Source: Leifsonia sp. NPDC080035 (lineage in GTDB: Bacteria > Actinomycetota > Actinomycetes > Actinomycetales > Microbacteriaceae). Taken from it: a stretch of 64,000 nt of DNA. The position numbers were made by a program, and so were the translations under genes. Numbering within the stretch: position 1 is the first letter of the stretch; each line of letters opens with the position of its first letter. The notes beneath the pieces are model-generated. The model did no database searches and had not been told where the DNA came from. It saw only the letters and a list, made by a program, of their open reading frames with translations. Where the stretch lies: positions 3,348,001 to 3,412,000 of the forward strand of contig NZ_CP157390.1 of NCBI RefSeq assembly GCF_040050925.1, written 5' to 3'. Below are positions 43,081-51,912 of the stretch, one piece after another.

Positions 43081-44388
43081 ATGGTCGACCGAACGCACGA
43101 TCCCGAAATCGCGCGCCACGGGAAGCTCGCACCACGCAGCGCTGCACGCTCCGCGCTCCGCCTGGTGGGCATCGCCGTCTGCGTCCTCGTGCTCTCCGCT
43201 GCCGGTGTCGCCGCCTACGGCGTGTGGGACGTCGCGCGGTCCGTGAAGCCCGGCGTCACCCTGAGCAAGCTCGGCGGCGGGACGCAGAAGGACATCCCCG
43301 ACGTCGGCGCGCTGAAGGGCGGTGTGAACCTGGTGCTGGTCGGCACCGACAGCCGCGAGGGCCTCGGCGGTCCGTACGACAACCCGGCGGATCAGGCGGA
43401 GGGCGGTGCCGGCCACAACGACGTCACGATGCTGCTGCACATCGCCGCCGACCACCGAAGCGCCGCCGTGGTCAGCTTCCCCCGGGACATGATGACGGAG
43501 CTGCCGGACTGCTCCGATCCCGCAAGCGGTTCCGGGCATTTCGCGCAGTTCAACACGGCGCTCTCCGACGGTGGGCTCTCCTGCGTGGTGCTCGCCGTGT
43601 CCAAGCTGACCGGCCTCGACATCCCGTTCGGTGCGGTCGTGAACTTCGCCGGTGTCACCGCGCTGTCGGACGCGGTCGGCGGGGTCACCGTGTGCCTGGC
43701 GTCGCCGATGCGCGACAACCGGACGCATCCCGCGCTGGATCTGTCCGCCGGGGAGCACACCCTGGTCGGCGCGGAGGCGCAGTCGTTCCTGCGGTCGCGG
43801 CACGGCGTCGGCGACGCGAGCGACCTCTCCCGGATCAGCAGCCAGCAGGTGTTCCTCTCGGCCCTCGCCCGCAAGATCGTGAACGGCGGGGTTCTGGGCG
43901 ACCCGGTGAAGCTCTACGCGCTCGCGAAGGCCGCGGTGGCCAACATCACGCCGTCCGACACCCTGCGCAACCCGACCACCCTGGTGCAGATCGCGTTGGC
44001 GGTGAAGAACACGGGGCTGGAGAACATGGTGTTCCTGCAGTACCCGGTGGTGGACGATCCCGACGACCCGAACCGGGTCGTCCCCGACGAGGCCGCCGCC
44101 GCCGCGGTCGGTGCCGCGCTGGTCGCCGACCGGCCGCTGAGACTGAGCGGCGCTCCCGGTCGCGCGGCGGAGCCGCAGCAGGGCAGCACGCCCGCGCCGG
44201 GCACGAGTGCACCGGGCACGGGCGCGCCGGCGACGACCGGGCCGACGCCGGGAACCCCTGCGCCCGGTTCCGCCTCGTCATCCCCGTCGGCACCGTCGAC
44301 GCCGGGCAGCGACGGAACGCTGCCGGACACCGTCACCGGCCAGACGGCCGCCCAGCAGACCTGTGCGAAGGGCCGCGTCGAGGACTAG
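43081..44388 (+). CDS. LytR-CpsA-Psr (LCP) family protein, copy 2
   Basis: 435-aa paralogue of the gene at 41690, same layout: N-terminal TM helix (residues 22-45), LCP domain (LVGTDSREG, NDVTMLLHI, SFPRDMM), Pro/Thr/Gly-rich linker, and the same terminal LPDTVTGQTAAQQTC. Start ATG 43081 has TAGTGT six bases upstream, so it may be transcribed independently of copy 1. In Actinobacteria LCP proteins attach arabinogalactan-, teichoic- or similar glycopolymers; which polymer is unknown here. Confidence 0.92.
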   Translation: MVDRTHDPEIARHGKLAPRSAARSALRLVGIAVCVLVLSAAGVAAYGVWDVARSVKPGVTLSKLGGGTQKDIPDVGALKGGVNLVLVGTDSREGLGGPYDNPADQAEGGAGHNDVTMLLHIAADHRSAAVVSFPRDMMTELPDCSDPASGSGHFAQFNTALSDGGLSCVVLAVSKLTGLDIPFGAVVNFAGVTALSDAVGGVTVCLASPMRDNRTHPALDLSAGEHTLVGAEAQSFLRSRHGVGDASDLSRISSQQVFLSALARKIVNGGVLGDPVKLYALAKAAVANITPSDTLRNPTTLVQIALAVKNTGLENMVFLQYPVVDDPDDPNRVVPDEAAAAAVGAALVADRPLRLSGAPGRAAEPQQGSTPAPGTSAPGTGAPATTGPTPGTPAPGSASSSPSAPSTPGSDGTLPDTVTGQTAAQQTCAKGRVED

Positions 44389-44404
44389 GCGGGCGCAAGG
44401 CGGG

Positions 44405-44611
44405 TCACGGCACCGGGGCGACCGCGAGGAAGTGCCAGCCGATCCACCACCAGAACAGCAGGATGGTCACCCGGGCCGCCCGGTCGGTCATCACCCGGTC
44501 GAGCAGCGTCCCGAGCGGAGCCCTGCGCAGCGGGCGCCGTCGCGACTGCACCACGAGCACGACGATCAGGACGCCGCAGAGGACGAAGCCGGCGATCGTC
44601 ACGGCCCTCAC
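44405..44611 (-). CDS. 68-aa two-helix membrane protein, DUF6186-like
   Basis: Two hydrophobic segments (VTIAGFVLCGVLIVVLVV and VTILLFWWWIGWHFLAV) joined by a basic loop. The WWWIGWHF end resembles the small DUF6186 family; I am not certain. Start GTG 44611 overlaps the stop of the upstream 208-aa gene (GTGA), showing translational coupling. Convergent with LCP copy 2. Function unknown. Confidence 0.65.
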   Translation of the reverse strand: MRAVTIAGFVLCGVLIVVLVVQSRRRPLRRAPLGTLLDRVMTDRAARVTILLFWWWIGWHFLAVAPVP

Positions 44612-45234
44612 CGCGCCCACCCCCTCCGCACCAGCGCGTAGCCGCCGAGGAGCCAGCACGCCACCAGGACCGCGCGCGCGGGCGGCCAGGCGACGAGCGG
44701 GTCGGTCAGGTCGGAGAGGGCGGGGAAGTCGGTGATGCCGCCCGGAGTCCCGCGGCCGAGGAAGAACGTGCCCACCTCCCACAGGCAGCCAGCCGCGATG
44801 AGCACGGACCAGGCGATCGCGGCCCGGCGCAGCGCAGCGCGGTCGGTGTCCGCGGCAGGTCCTGGGCGGTTCGCCCAGGCGACCGGGAGCAGCAGCACGC
44901 CCAGTCCGACGACGATCGCGGTGTCCGCTCCGCTGTACAGCGGCGTGACGGCCAGCGTGAGCGACGCGACAGCGATGAGGACGCCGGCGGCGACCCGCCT
45001 GCGCACGGTGTCCCTGTCCGCGCGCAGGCGCAACGGGATGCGCAGCCAGCCGAGCCCGTCGAGCGCCAGCACGACCGCGCCCGCGGCATAGATGACGCCG
45101 TCGACGGGCGCGCCACGGACGAAGTGGAAGACGCTGGTCAGCAGCAGGACGCCGATCCAGCCGACCCGGGTGAGCACGTCCGCCCGCACCCGGCGCGGGC
45201 GGGAGGAGGGGACGGGGCGTGGCACCTGCGACAC
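44608..45234 (-). CDS. 208-aa polytopic membrane protein
   Basis: About six hydrophobic helices after a basic N-terminus (SQVPRPVPSSRPRRVRADVL). No family named with confidence; it looks like a small actinobacterial integral membrane protein paired with the DUF6186-like gene that follows by GTGA overlap. Start GTG 45234 has TAGGGT exactly six bases upstream (complement of 45241-45246), a leaderless layout. Function unknown. Confidence 0.7.
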   Translation of the reverse strand: MSQVPRPVPSSRPRRVRADVLTRVGWIGVLLLTSVFHFVRGAPVDGVIYAAGAVVLALDGLGWLRIPLRLRADRDTVRRRVAAGVLIAVASLTLAVTPLYSGADTAIVVGLGVLLLPVAWANRPGPAADTDRAALRRAAIAWSVLIAAGCLWEVGTFFLGRGTPGGITDFPALSDLTDPLVAWPPARAVLVACWLLGGYALVRRGWAR

Positions 45235-45298
45235 GAGGTCACCCTACGCCGGTGCCCCCGGCTTGCGCGCGGCCATGCCGGGGACGTTGAATGAGTCC

Positions 45299-46687
45299 AT
45301 GGCCCGGGACAGAATGACATCGCTGCAGTTCCGGGTCCTCCTCGTCGCGATCCTCGCGAGCTTCGTCGCCTTCCTCGACGGCGCGGTCATCAACGTCGCC
45401 CTTCCGGCCATCGACAAGGAGCTCGGCGGCGGCCTTCCGCTGCAGCAGTGGGTGGTGGACGCCTACCTCGTCACGCTCGGCTCGCTCATCCTGATCGCGG
45501 GCTCGCTCTCGGACGTGTTCGGGCGCAAGCGCGTGCTGTACGCGGGCCTGATCGGCTTCCTCGTCACATCGCTGCTGTGCGCCTTCGCGCCGAACGGCCC
45601 GTTCCTCGTGGTCTCGCGCGCCCTCCAGGGCGTCGCGGGCGCCCTGCTCGTGCCGAGTTCGCTCGCCATCATCATCTCGACGTTCGAGGGCGCGGCCCAG
45701 GCGAAGGCGATCGGCCGGTGGACGGCGTGGACGGGCATCGCGATGATCGCCGGCCCCGTGATCGGCGGCATCTTCGTCGACACCCTGTCCTGGCGGTGGG
45801 TGTTCGTCATCAACGTGATCCCGATCGCCGTGACGCTCATCCTGATGCTGACGCTCGGGCAGAGCGACAGCGGCAGCGGAGGGCGCGTGGACATCCTCGG
45901 CGCCGTCCTCGGCTCCATCGGCCTCGCCGGCACCGTGTTCGCGCTCATCGAGCAGGGCGCGTACGGCTGGGGGAGCCCGCGGGTGTGGATCCCGTTCCTG
46001 GTCGGCGTGGTCTCCCTCATCGGCTTCTTCGTCGCCGAGACCCGCGTGAAACAGCCGATGCTGCCGATGGGGCTGTTCCGCGTCCACAACTTCTGGGTCG
46101 GTAACCTCGCGACCGCGTTCGTGTACGGCGCGCTGTCGTTCGGGCCGCTGATGGTGACGCTGTACCTGCAGCAGGTGGTCGGTTTCTCCGCGACGGTGGC
46201 CGGCTTCGTCTTCATCCCCTCGACCATCTGCATGCTGCTGCTCTCCGGCTTCTTCGGCGGGCTGGCGGGCAAGTACGGACCGCGGTTCTTCATGGGAGTC
46301 GGACCCATCGTCGCGTCCGCCGGCTTCCTCTGGATGCTGCTGCTCGGCACCCACGTCGACTACTGGTTCAACCTCCTCCCCGGCGTCCTGCTGTTCGGTG
46401 TCGGGCTGTCGATGACGGTCGCACCGCTGACCAGCGCGATCCTCGGCTCCATCCACCCCGGGCAGGCGGGGATCGGCTCGGCCGTCAACAACGCCGTCTC
46501 CCGCATCGCGGGGCTGATCACCGTCGCGATGGCGGGCATCATCATCGGTCAGCAGCTGGACACCGACGGGATGCACAGGGCGATGCTCGCGACGGCGGGC
46601 CTGCTGATCGTTGGCGGTGTGGTGTCGGCGATCGGCATCCGCAACCACGAGCCTGCGGCGGAGCCCATTCAGACTGTGATGGACTGA
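45299..46687 (+). CDS. DHA2-family MFS drug efflux transporter
   Basis: 462-aa inner-membrane proton antiporter of the EmrB/QacA group with about fourteen helices. Marks: FVAFLDGAVINVALPAIDKE in helix 1 and GSLSDVFGRKRVLYAGL after helix 2, plus the antiporter motif region around WTGIAMIAGPVIGG. Start ATG 45299 is preferred; ATG 45275 and ATG 45314 are alternatives. Divergent from the 208-aa membrane gene and convergent (19-bp overlap) with the UbiA gene. Substrate unknown; no regulator adjacent. Confidence 0.88.
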   Translation: MARDRMTSLQFRVLLVAILASFVAFLDGAVINVALPAIDKELGGGLPLQQWVVDAYLVTLGSLILIAGSLSDVFGRKRVLYAGLIGFLVTSLLCAFAPNGPFLVVSRALQGVAGALLVPSSLAIIISTFEGAAQAKAIGRWTAWTGIAMIAGPVIGGIFVDTLSWRWVFVINVIPIAVTLILMLTLGQSDSGSGGRVDILGAVLGSIGLAGTVFALIEQGAYGWGSPRVWIPFLVGVVSLIGFFVAETRVKQPMLPMGLFRVHNFWVGNLATAFVYGALSFGPLMVTLYLQQVVGFSATVAGFVFIPSTICMLLLSGFFGGLAGKYGPRFFMGVGPIVASAGFLWMLLLGTHVDYWFNLLPGVLLFGVGLSMTVAPLTSAILGSIHPGQAGIGSAVNNAVSRIAGLITVAMAGIIIGQQLDTDGMHRAMLATAGLLIVGGVVSAIGIRNHEPAAEPIQTVMD

Positions 46688-47502
46688 CCGGCCAGCGCCA
46701 GCATCGCGACGTCGACGATCGCGCAGGTCATGATCAGCTGCATGAGCAGCCGGGTGGGGCTGCGCCGCAGCACCAGGGCGATCCCTGCGATCGCGGCGGC
46801 GAGCCCGATGACGAGGCCGGCGACCAGGAGCGGCCGCACGGGGAATCCGGGGCCGAGGGCCACCAGTCCGGTCGCCACCGCGAGGCAGCAGAAGGCGAGA
46901 ATGCCGCTGCTGCGTGCACCGAGCCGGTGCGGCATCCCACGGATGCCGGTGCGGGCGTCGTCGGCCAGGTCGGGCAGCACGTTGGTGATGTGCGCGGCGA
47001 CCCCGAGCAGTGCGCCCGCGGAGAGCACCCACGGGGCAGGCCAGGCCGGCTCGGCCTGGCCGAGCGTCGCGATCGCCGGCAGGATGCCGAAGCTGACCGC
47101 GAAGGGGACGAACGAGACCGCCGTGCGCTTCAGCCCGAGGTTGTAGGCCCAGCCGCCCGCGATCGCGAGGGCGTGCGCGGCCAGAGCGGCCCAGCCGAGC
47201 GGTGCGGTCACGAGCACGGCCGCGGCGAGCGCGACGAACGCGGACGCGCGCACCACGGTCACCGGGATGTCTCCGCGGGCGGCGGGCTTGTCGGCTCGGT
47301 TGACCGAGCGGTCGCGCGCTGCATCCAGCCAGTCGTTCGACCAGCCGATGGAGAGCTGGCCGAGCAGGATCGCGAACGCCAGGAGCGCGAGGCGCGCCGG
47401 AGGGTAGCCGAGGCCGACGCCGAGGCCGGCGGCGACGACCGTGACGACGAGCGTGGGGCCCGGGTGACTGGCGAGCAGCAGGGAGACGGGCTTGTTCGCC
47501 AT
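46669..47502 (-). CDS. UbiA-family prenyltransferase
   Basis: 277-aa integral membrane prenyltransferase with about eight helices. The first Asp-rich motif is NDWLDAARDRSVNRADKP and the second is NVLPDLADDARTGIRG. Enzymes of this family prenylate aromatic rings (menaquinone, heme O) or make lipids. No isoprenoid or men genes are adjacent, so the acceptor is unknown; it need not be MenA. Start ATG 47502 has TACGAT six bases upstream on the minus strand (leaderless layout). Confidence 0.85.
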   Translation of the reverse strand: MANKPVSLLLASHPGPTLVVTVVAAGLGVGLGYPPARLALLAFAILLGQLSIGWSNDWLDAARDRSVNRADKPAARGDIPVTVVRASAFVALAAAVLVTAPLGWAALAAHALAIAGGWAYNLGLKRTAVSFVPFAVSFGILPAIATLGQAEPAWPAPWVLSAGALLGVAAHITNVLPDLADDARTGIRGMPHRLGARSSGILAFCCLAVATGLVALGPGFPVRPLLVAGLVIGLAAAIAGIALVLRRSPTRLLMQLIMTCAIVDVAMLALAGQSITV

Positions 47503-47552
47503 GGCGTCATCGTAGGCCGGGATGGGCGGCTTGCAAAGGGCTTGCGCTCTCC

Positions 47553-47572
47553 TGCAAGGAATTGCGTACACT
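47553..47572 (+). promoter_or_regulatory. lacI-type gene promoter with half-site operator
   Basis: TGCAAGGAATTGCGTA (47553-47568) holds an imperfect inverted repeat TGCAA/TTGCG. It shares AATTGCGTA with the operator at 48614. It overlaps TACACT (47567-47572), the -10 box six bases before the ATG. Suggests autoregulation. Confidence 0.6.
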
Positions 47573-47578
47573 GTGGGC

Positions 47579-48595
47579 ATGTCGAAACGTCTCGCGGAGG
47601 TCGCGCGCAAGGTCGGGGTCAGCGAGGCGACGGTGAGCCGCGTGCTGAACGACAAGCCGGGGGTCTCGGACGCGACGAGGCAGGCGGTGCTGACCGCGCT
47701 GGATGTGCTCGGCTACGAGCGGCCGAGCAAGTTGCGCGGAGAGCGCGCTCGCCTGGTCGGGCTCGTCCTTCCCGAGCTGCAGAACCCGATCTTCCCGGCG
47801 TTCGCCGAGATCATCGGCGGCGCGCTCGCGCAGAACGGCTACACGCCCGTGCTGTGCATGCAGACGGCGGGTGGCATCTCCGAGGCCGACTACGTCGAGC
47901 TCCTCCTGCAGCAGCAGGTCTCCGGGGTCGTCTTCGTCGGGGGCGCGTACGCACAGCAGGACGCGTCGCACGAGCACTATGCCCGGCTGGCCGACCTGCA
48001 CCTGCCGACGGTGCTGGTGAACGCGCCCGTTGACGCGCTGCACTTCGCCACGGTCTCCTGCGACGACTCGGTCGCCACGGCCCAGGCGCTCACCCACCTG
48101 CGCTCGCTCGGGCACGAGCGGATCGGGATGCTGCTCGGGCCGCGCGACCACGTGCCCTCGCAGCGGAAGCTCGCCGCGGCTCGGCGCATCCTGGCAGGCT
48201 GGGGCGGGGAGCTGGACGAGAGCCTCGTGGTGAACTCGCTCTACTCGCTCGAGGCCGGGCAGGCCGCGGCGACGCGGCTGCTCGCGGCGGGGGTGACGGC
48301 GATCGTGTGCGCCAGCGACCCGATGGCGCTCGGCGCGATACGGGCCGTCCGCCGTGCCGGCCTTTCGGTGCCGGGCGATGTCTCGATCGTCGGCTACGAC
48401 GACTCCGCGCTGATGAACTGCACGGAGCCGCCGCTGACGACCATCCGGCAGCCGATCGAGCCGATGGGCCGCACGGTGATCGAGCTGCTGCTGCGGCAGA
48501 TCTCGAGCGACTCAGCAATCAGGGACGAGCTCTTCTTCGAGCCGGAACTCGTGGTGCGCGGCTCGACGGGACCGGCGAGAGTCCCGGCCGCGTAG
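47579..48595 (+). CDS. LacI-family transcriptional regulator
   Basis: 338-aa sugar-responsive repressor. N-terminal HTH and hinge: RLAEVARKVGVSEATVSRVL then LDVLGYERPSKLRGERARLV. C-terminal periplasmic-binding-protein fold with VGLVLPELQNPIFPAFAEII and VSIVGYDDSALMNCTEPPLT. It precedes and probably controls the alpha-glucoside cluster starting at 48724 through the operator at 48614. Start ATG 47579 has TACACT six bases upstream (leaderless layout); the longer frame is rejected. Confidence 0.93.
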   Translation: MSKRLAEVARKVGVSEATVSRVLNDKPGVSDATRQAVLTALDVLGYERPSKLRGERARLVGLVLPELQNPIFPAFAEIIGGALAQNGYTPVLCMQTAGGISEADYVELLLQQQVSGVVFVGGAYAQQDASHEHYARLADLHLPTVLVNAPVDALHFATVSCDDSVATAQALTHLRSLGHERIGMLLGPRDHVPSQRKLAAARRILAGWGGELDESLVVNSLYSLEAGQAAATRLLAAGVTAIVCASDPMALGAIRAVRRAGLSVPGDVSIVGYDDSALMNCTEPPLTTIRQPIEPMGRTVIELLLRQISSDSAIRDELFFEPELVVRGSTGPARVPAA

Positions 48596-48613
48596 CGCAA
48601 TTCAGCGCAAATG

Positions 48614-48672
48614 TACGCAAACCAATTGCGTATTGTTTAGTTCTTGCGTCATTCTGTCGCGATAGCTACATT
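48614..48672 (+). promoter_or_regulatory. LacI-type operator and promoter of the glucoside operon
   Basis: Perfect palindrome TACGCAA-ACCAA-TTGCGTA (48614-48632) lies just before TTGCGT (48644-48649), 17 bp, TACATT (48667-48672). Further GCGCAA words occur at 48596-48610. The palindrome shares its right half with the site before the regulator gene. Repression by the 47579 product is the likely control. Confidence 0.75.
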
Positions 48673-48723
48673 CGGTGAGCAACGCCGACCCCGCCCGGGG
48701 TCGCATCCAGCGAAGGGCTCACC

Positions 48724-50412
48724 GTGGACCTCTCCGTGCTGGCCGGCGAGAACGCCGCGCCCGTAGCGACCGTGCCCGCACCGGCCGACGACGCCCAGTG
48801 GTGGCGCAGCGCGGTCATCTACCAGATCTACCCGCGCAGCTTCGCGGACGGCAACGGCGACGGAGTGGGCGACCTCGCCGGTGTCCGCCAGCACCTCGGC
48901 TACCTGCGCGACCTCGGGGTCGACGCGATCTGGTTCACGCCCTGGTACGCATCGCCGCTCGCCGACGGCGGCTACGACGTGGCCGACTACCGCGAGATCA
49001 ACCCGGCGTTCGGCAGGCTCGCCGAGGCCGAGGCGCTCATCCGGGAGGCGCTCGCGCTCGGCATCCGCACGATTATCGACGTCGTGCCGAACCACGTCTC
49101 GGACCAGCACCCGTGGTTCCAGGCGGCGCTGGCCGCCGGTCCCGGCGCACCGGAGCGCGACCGGTTCTGGTTCCGTCCCGGACGCGGGCCGGCGGGCGAC
49201 GAGATGCCGACCGGCTGGCCATCCAACTTCTCGGGCGACACCTGGACCAGGACCACGAACCCGGACGGGACGCCGGGGGAGTGGTATCTGCACCTGTTCA
49301 GCCCGCAGCAGCCCGACCTGAACTGGGACCACCCGGACGTGCGGGCGGAGCACGAGGACATCCTCCGGTTCTGGCTCGACCGCGGCGTCGCGGGCGTCCG
49401 CATCGACTCGGCCGCGCTGCTGGTCAAGGACCCGGCGCTGCCGGAGGTGCCGGTTGCTCCCGGCCCCGGCGAGCATCCCAACCAGGACAGGGACGAGCTG
49501 CACGACATCTACCGGTCCTGGCGCCGGCTCGCCGACTCCTACCCAGGCACCCGGGTGCTGGTCGGGGAGATCTGGCTGCCGGACATCGACCGGTTCGCGA
49601 AGTACCTGCGCCCGGACGAGCTGCACACGGCGTTCAATTTCGACTTCCTGGCCCGGCCGTGGGATGCGGACGAGCTGCGCGCCTCCATCGACCAGACTCT
49701 CGCCGCGCACGCGCCGGTCGGGGCCCCGAGCACCTGGGTGCTGTCCAACCACGACGTGACGCGCCCGGTGACCAGGTACGGACGCGAGGACAGCTCGTTC
49801 GCCTTCGCGAAGAAGCGACGCGGCACACCGACCGACCTGGCCCTCGGCACCCGCCGGGCCAGGGCGGCGGCTCTGCTGACCGTGGCGCTGCCCGGTTCGC
49901 TCTACCTCTACCAGGGAGACGAGCTCGGTCTGCCCGAGGTCGAGGACCTGCCCGCCGACCGCATCGAGGACCCCATGCACTTCCGCTCCGGCGGCGTCGA
50001 CCCCGGGAGGGACGGCTGCCGGGTCCCGCTGCCGTGGCGGGGGCTCTCGTCCCCGTTCGGGTTCAGCCCCGCCGGCGCGTCGGCCGAACCGTGGCTCCCG
50101 CAGCCCGCCTCGTGGGCGGCGCTGACCGTCCAGGCGCAGCAGAGCGATCCGTCGTCGATGCTCTGGCTCTACAAGCAGGCGCTGCGCCTCCGGCGAGCGG
50201 AGCCCGGCCTCGGCGACGGCCCGCTGACCTGGCGGGAGGCGCCGGCGGGCGTGCTCGTCTTCGACCGCGGCGAGCGCTTCGTGAACGTCACCAACCTGTC
50301 GGACGCCCCGGTCGCGCTGCCGGAGCACACCGCGATTCTGCTCAGCAGCAGTCCCCTCGTCGACGGGATGCTGCCCACCGACTCCACGGCGTGGCTCAGA
50401 ACACAGCACTAG
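48724..50412 (+). CDS. GH13-family alpha-glucosidase
   Basis: Cytoplasmic alpha-amylase-family enzyme, 562 aa, hydrolysing alpha-linked glucosides from non-reducing ends. Conserved regions: DVVPNH (119-124), GVRIDSA with nucleophile D228, GEIW with acid/base E282, and SNHD with D344. The SYPGTRVL and QGDELGLPEVEDLP segments resemble oligo-1,6-glucosidase/alpha-glucosidase. No signal peptide, so the sugar must be imported, matching the ABC genes that follow. Start GTG 48724 with GAAGGG upstream. Exact linkage preference (maltose, isomaltose, trehalose, sucrose) is not determinable. Confidence 0.93.
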   Translation: MDLSVLAGENAAPVATVPAPADDAQWWRSAVIYQIYPRSFADGNGDGVGDLAGVRQHLGYLRDLGVDAIWFTPWYASPLADGGYDVADYREINPAFGRLAEAEALIREALALGIRTIIDVVPNHVSDQHPWFQAALAAGPGAPERDRFWFRPGRGPAGDEMPTGWPSNFSGDTWTRTTNPDGTPGEWYLHLFSPQQPDLNWDHPDVRAEHEDILRFWLDRGVAGVRIDSAALLVKDPALPEVPVAPGPGEHPNQDRDELHDIYRSWRRLADSYPGTRVLVGEIWLPDIDRFAKYLRPDELHTAFNFDFLARPWDADELRASIDQTLAAHAPVGAPSTWVLSNHDVTRPVTRYGREDSSFAFAKKRRGTPTDLALGTRRARAAALLTVALPGSLYLYQGDELGLPEVEDLPADRIEDPMHFRSGGVDPGRDGCRVPLPWRGLSSPFGFSPAGASAEPWLPQPASWAALTVQAQQSDPSSMLWLYKQALRLRRAEPGLGDGPLTWREAPAGVLVFDRGERFVNVTNLSDAPVALPEHTAILLSSSPLVDGMLPTDSTAWLRTQH

Positions 50413-50456
50413 CCGCCGGAGAACCTCACCACTCAATGAAAGGAACGTCACCGACA

Positions 50457-51833
50457 ATGAAGTCAGCACGCACCATCGCGGCGGTGGCCGCGGTCACGAT
50501 CGCCGGAGCGGGGCTCCTGGCCGGATGCTCGTCGTCCGGCTCGGACTCCGGCGACGGCAAGGTCCACATCACGGTCGCCAGCCTCATCCCCGGCAGCGAC
50601 AAGGCCGCGTTCAAGGCTTTCGACGACCGCGTCAAGGAGTTCGAGAAGGCGAACCCCGACATCGTCGTGAAGTCCGAGGAGTACCAGTGGACGGGCCCGA
50701 CCTTCGCGACGCAGCTCGCGGGCGGCACCCTTCCCGACGTCTTCAACGTCCCCTTCACCGACTCCCAGTCGCTCTTGCAGGCCGGCCAGCTCGCCGACAT
50801 CACCGCCGAGGTGAAGAAGCTGCCGTACGCCGACACGTTCAACGAGAACGTCCTCGCGGTCGCCAAGCAGGGCGACAAGATCTTCGGCATCCCCTACGGC
50901 CCGTACGCGATGGGGCTCTCCTACAACCGCGAGATCTTCCAGAAGGCCGGGCTCGACCCCGACAAGCCGCTGACGACCTGGGACGAGGTCCGCGCGGCAG
51001 CGAAGACCATCTCCCAGAAGGTGCCGGGCGTCGCGGGCTACATGCAGATGACGCAGGGCAACACCGGCGGCTGGGAGCTGACCACCACGGTGTACGCGCG
51101 CGGCGGCCGGATGGAGACGGTCGACGGCGGCACGACGAAGGTCACCACGAACAACCCGGTCACCAAGGACGCGCTGCAGTGGCTGCACGACCTCCGCTGG
51201 GAGGACAACTCGGTCGGCAGCAACTTCCTGCTCGACTGGAGCGGGATCAACCAGGCCTTCGGCGCCGGCCAGGTGGCCATGTACCCGTCCGGCTCCGACG
51301 TGCTGACCTCGCTCGTGCAGCAGAACGCGGTCGACCCGAAGAACTACGGGCTGACGATGCTGCCGATCGACAGCAGCAACAAGGACGCCGGGGTGCTCGG
51401 CGGCGGCAACGTCGCGGCGGTCAGCCCGAAGTCGTCGCAGGAGCAGAAGGAGGCCGCCGTGAAGTGGATCGACTTCTACTACATGCAGAAGCTGCTCAAC
51501 CAGGACCAGGCCGTCGCCGACGCCAAGGTGCTGGTGAAGTCCGGTCAGCCGGTCGGCGTGCCGACCCTGCCGGTGTTCGACAAGGCTACCTACGACCAGA
51601 ACATGGAGTGGATCAAGGACGAGATCAACGTGCCGCAGCAGAACGTGGCACCGTTCACCGACACGATCTTCGACGCGAATCTGGTTCCCGAGCCGAACAA
51701 GCACACCCAGGAGCTGTACGGCGCGCTCGACGCGGTCGTCCAGGCGGTGCTGACGGACAAGAACGCGGACGTCGACCAGCTGCTCAGCAAGGTCGACAGC
51801 GACATCCAGAAGCTCGTCGACGCCGACAAGTAG
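50457..51833 (+). CDS. Sugar ABC transporter substrate-binding lipoprotein
   Basis: 458-aa extracellular solute-binding protein (family 1) anchored as a lipoprotein: lipobox LLAGC with lipidated C24. The mature chain has typical ITVASLIPGSDKAAFKAFDD and WDEVRAAAKTISQK segments. Start ATG 50457 is chosen for AAAGGAA at 50440-50446; an in-frame ATG at 50436 lacks one. Probably binds an alpha-glucoside delivered to the GH13 enzyme. A 15-bp perfect hairpin follows 20 bases after the stop. Confidence 0.93.
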   Translation: MKSARTIAAVAAVTIAGAGLLAGCSSSGSDSGDGKVHITVASLIPGSDKAAFKAFDDRVKEFEKANPDIVVKSEEYQWTGPTFATQLAGGTLPDVFNVPFTDSQSLLQAGQLADITAEVKKLPYADTFNENVLAVAKQGDKIFGIPYGPYAMGLSYNREIFQKAGLDPDKPLTTWDEVRAAAKTISQKVPGVAGYMQMTQGNTGGWELTTTVYARGGRMETVDGGTTKVTTNNPVTKDALQWLHDLRWEDNSVGSNFLLDWSGINQAFGAGQVAMYPSGSDVLTSLVQQNAVDPKNYGLTMLPIDSSNKDAGVLGGGNVAAVSPKSSQEQKEAAVKWIDFYYMQKLLNQDQAVADAKVLVKSGQPVGVPTLPVFDKATYDQNMEWIKDEINVPQQNVAPFTDTIFDANLVPEPNKHTQELYGALDAVVQAVLTDKNADVDQLLSKVDSDIQKLVDADK

Positions 51834-51853
51834 CCACTCGCACGTAGCCACTC

Positions 51854-51889
51854 GCCGGCGGGATGCGCCGCACCGCGCATCCCGCCGGC
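51854..51889 (+). terminator. Intra-operon hairpin after the binding-protein gene
   Basis: Perfect 15-bp stem GCCGGCGGGATGCGC and complement with a CGCACC loop, between the binding protein and first permease. No T-run follows. Such hairpins in transport operons raise binding-protein mRNA relative to permease mRNA by stabilising the 3' end or stopping part of the transcripts. A 12-base direct repeat, GTAGCCACTCGC (51830 and 51844), precedes it. Confidence 0.8.
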
Positions 51890-51912
51890 ACCCGCACAGA
51901 AGGACCTGCGCA

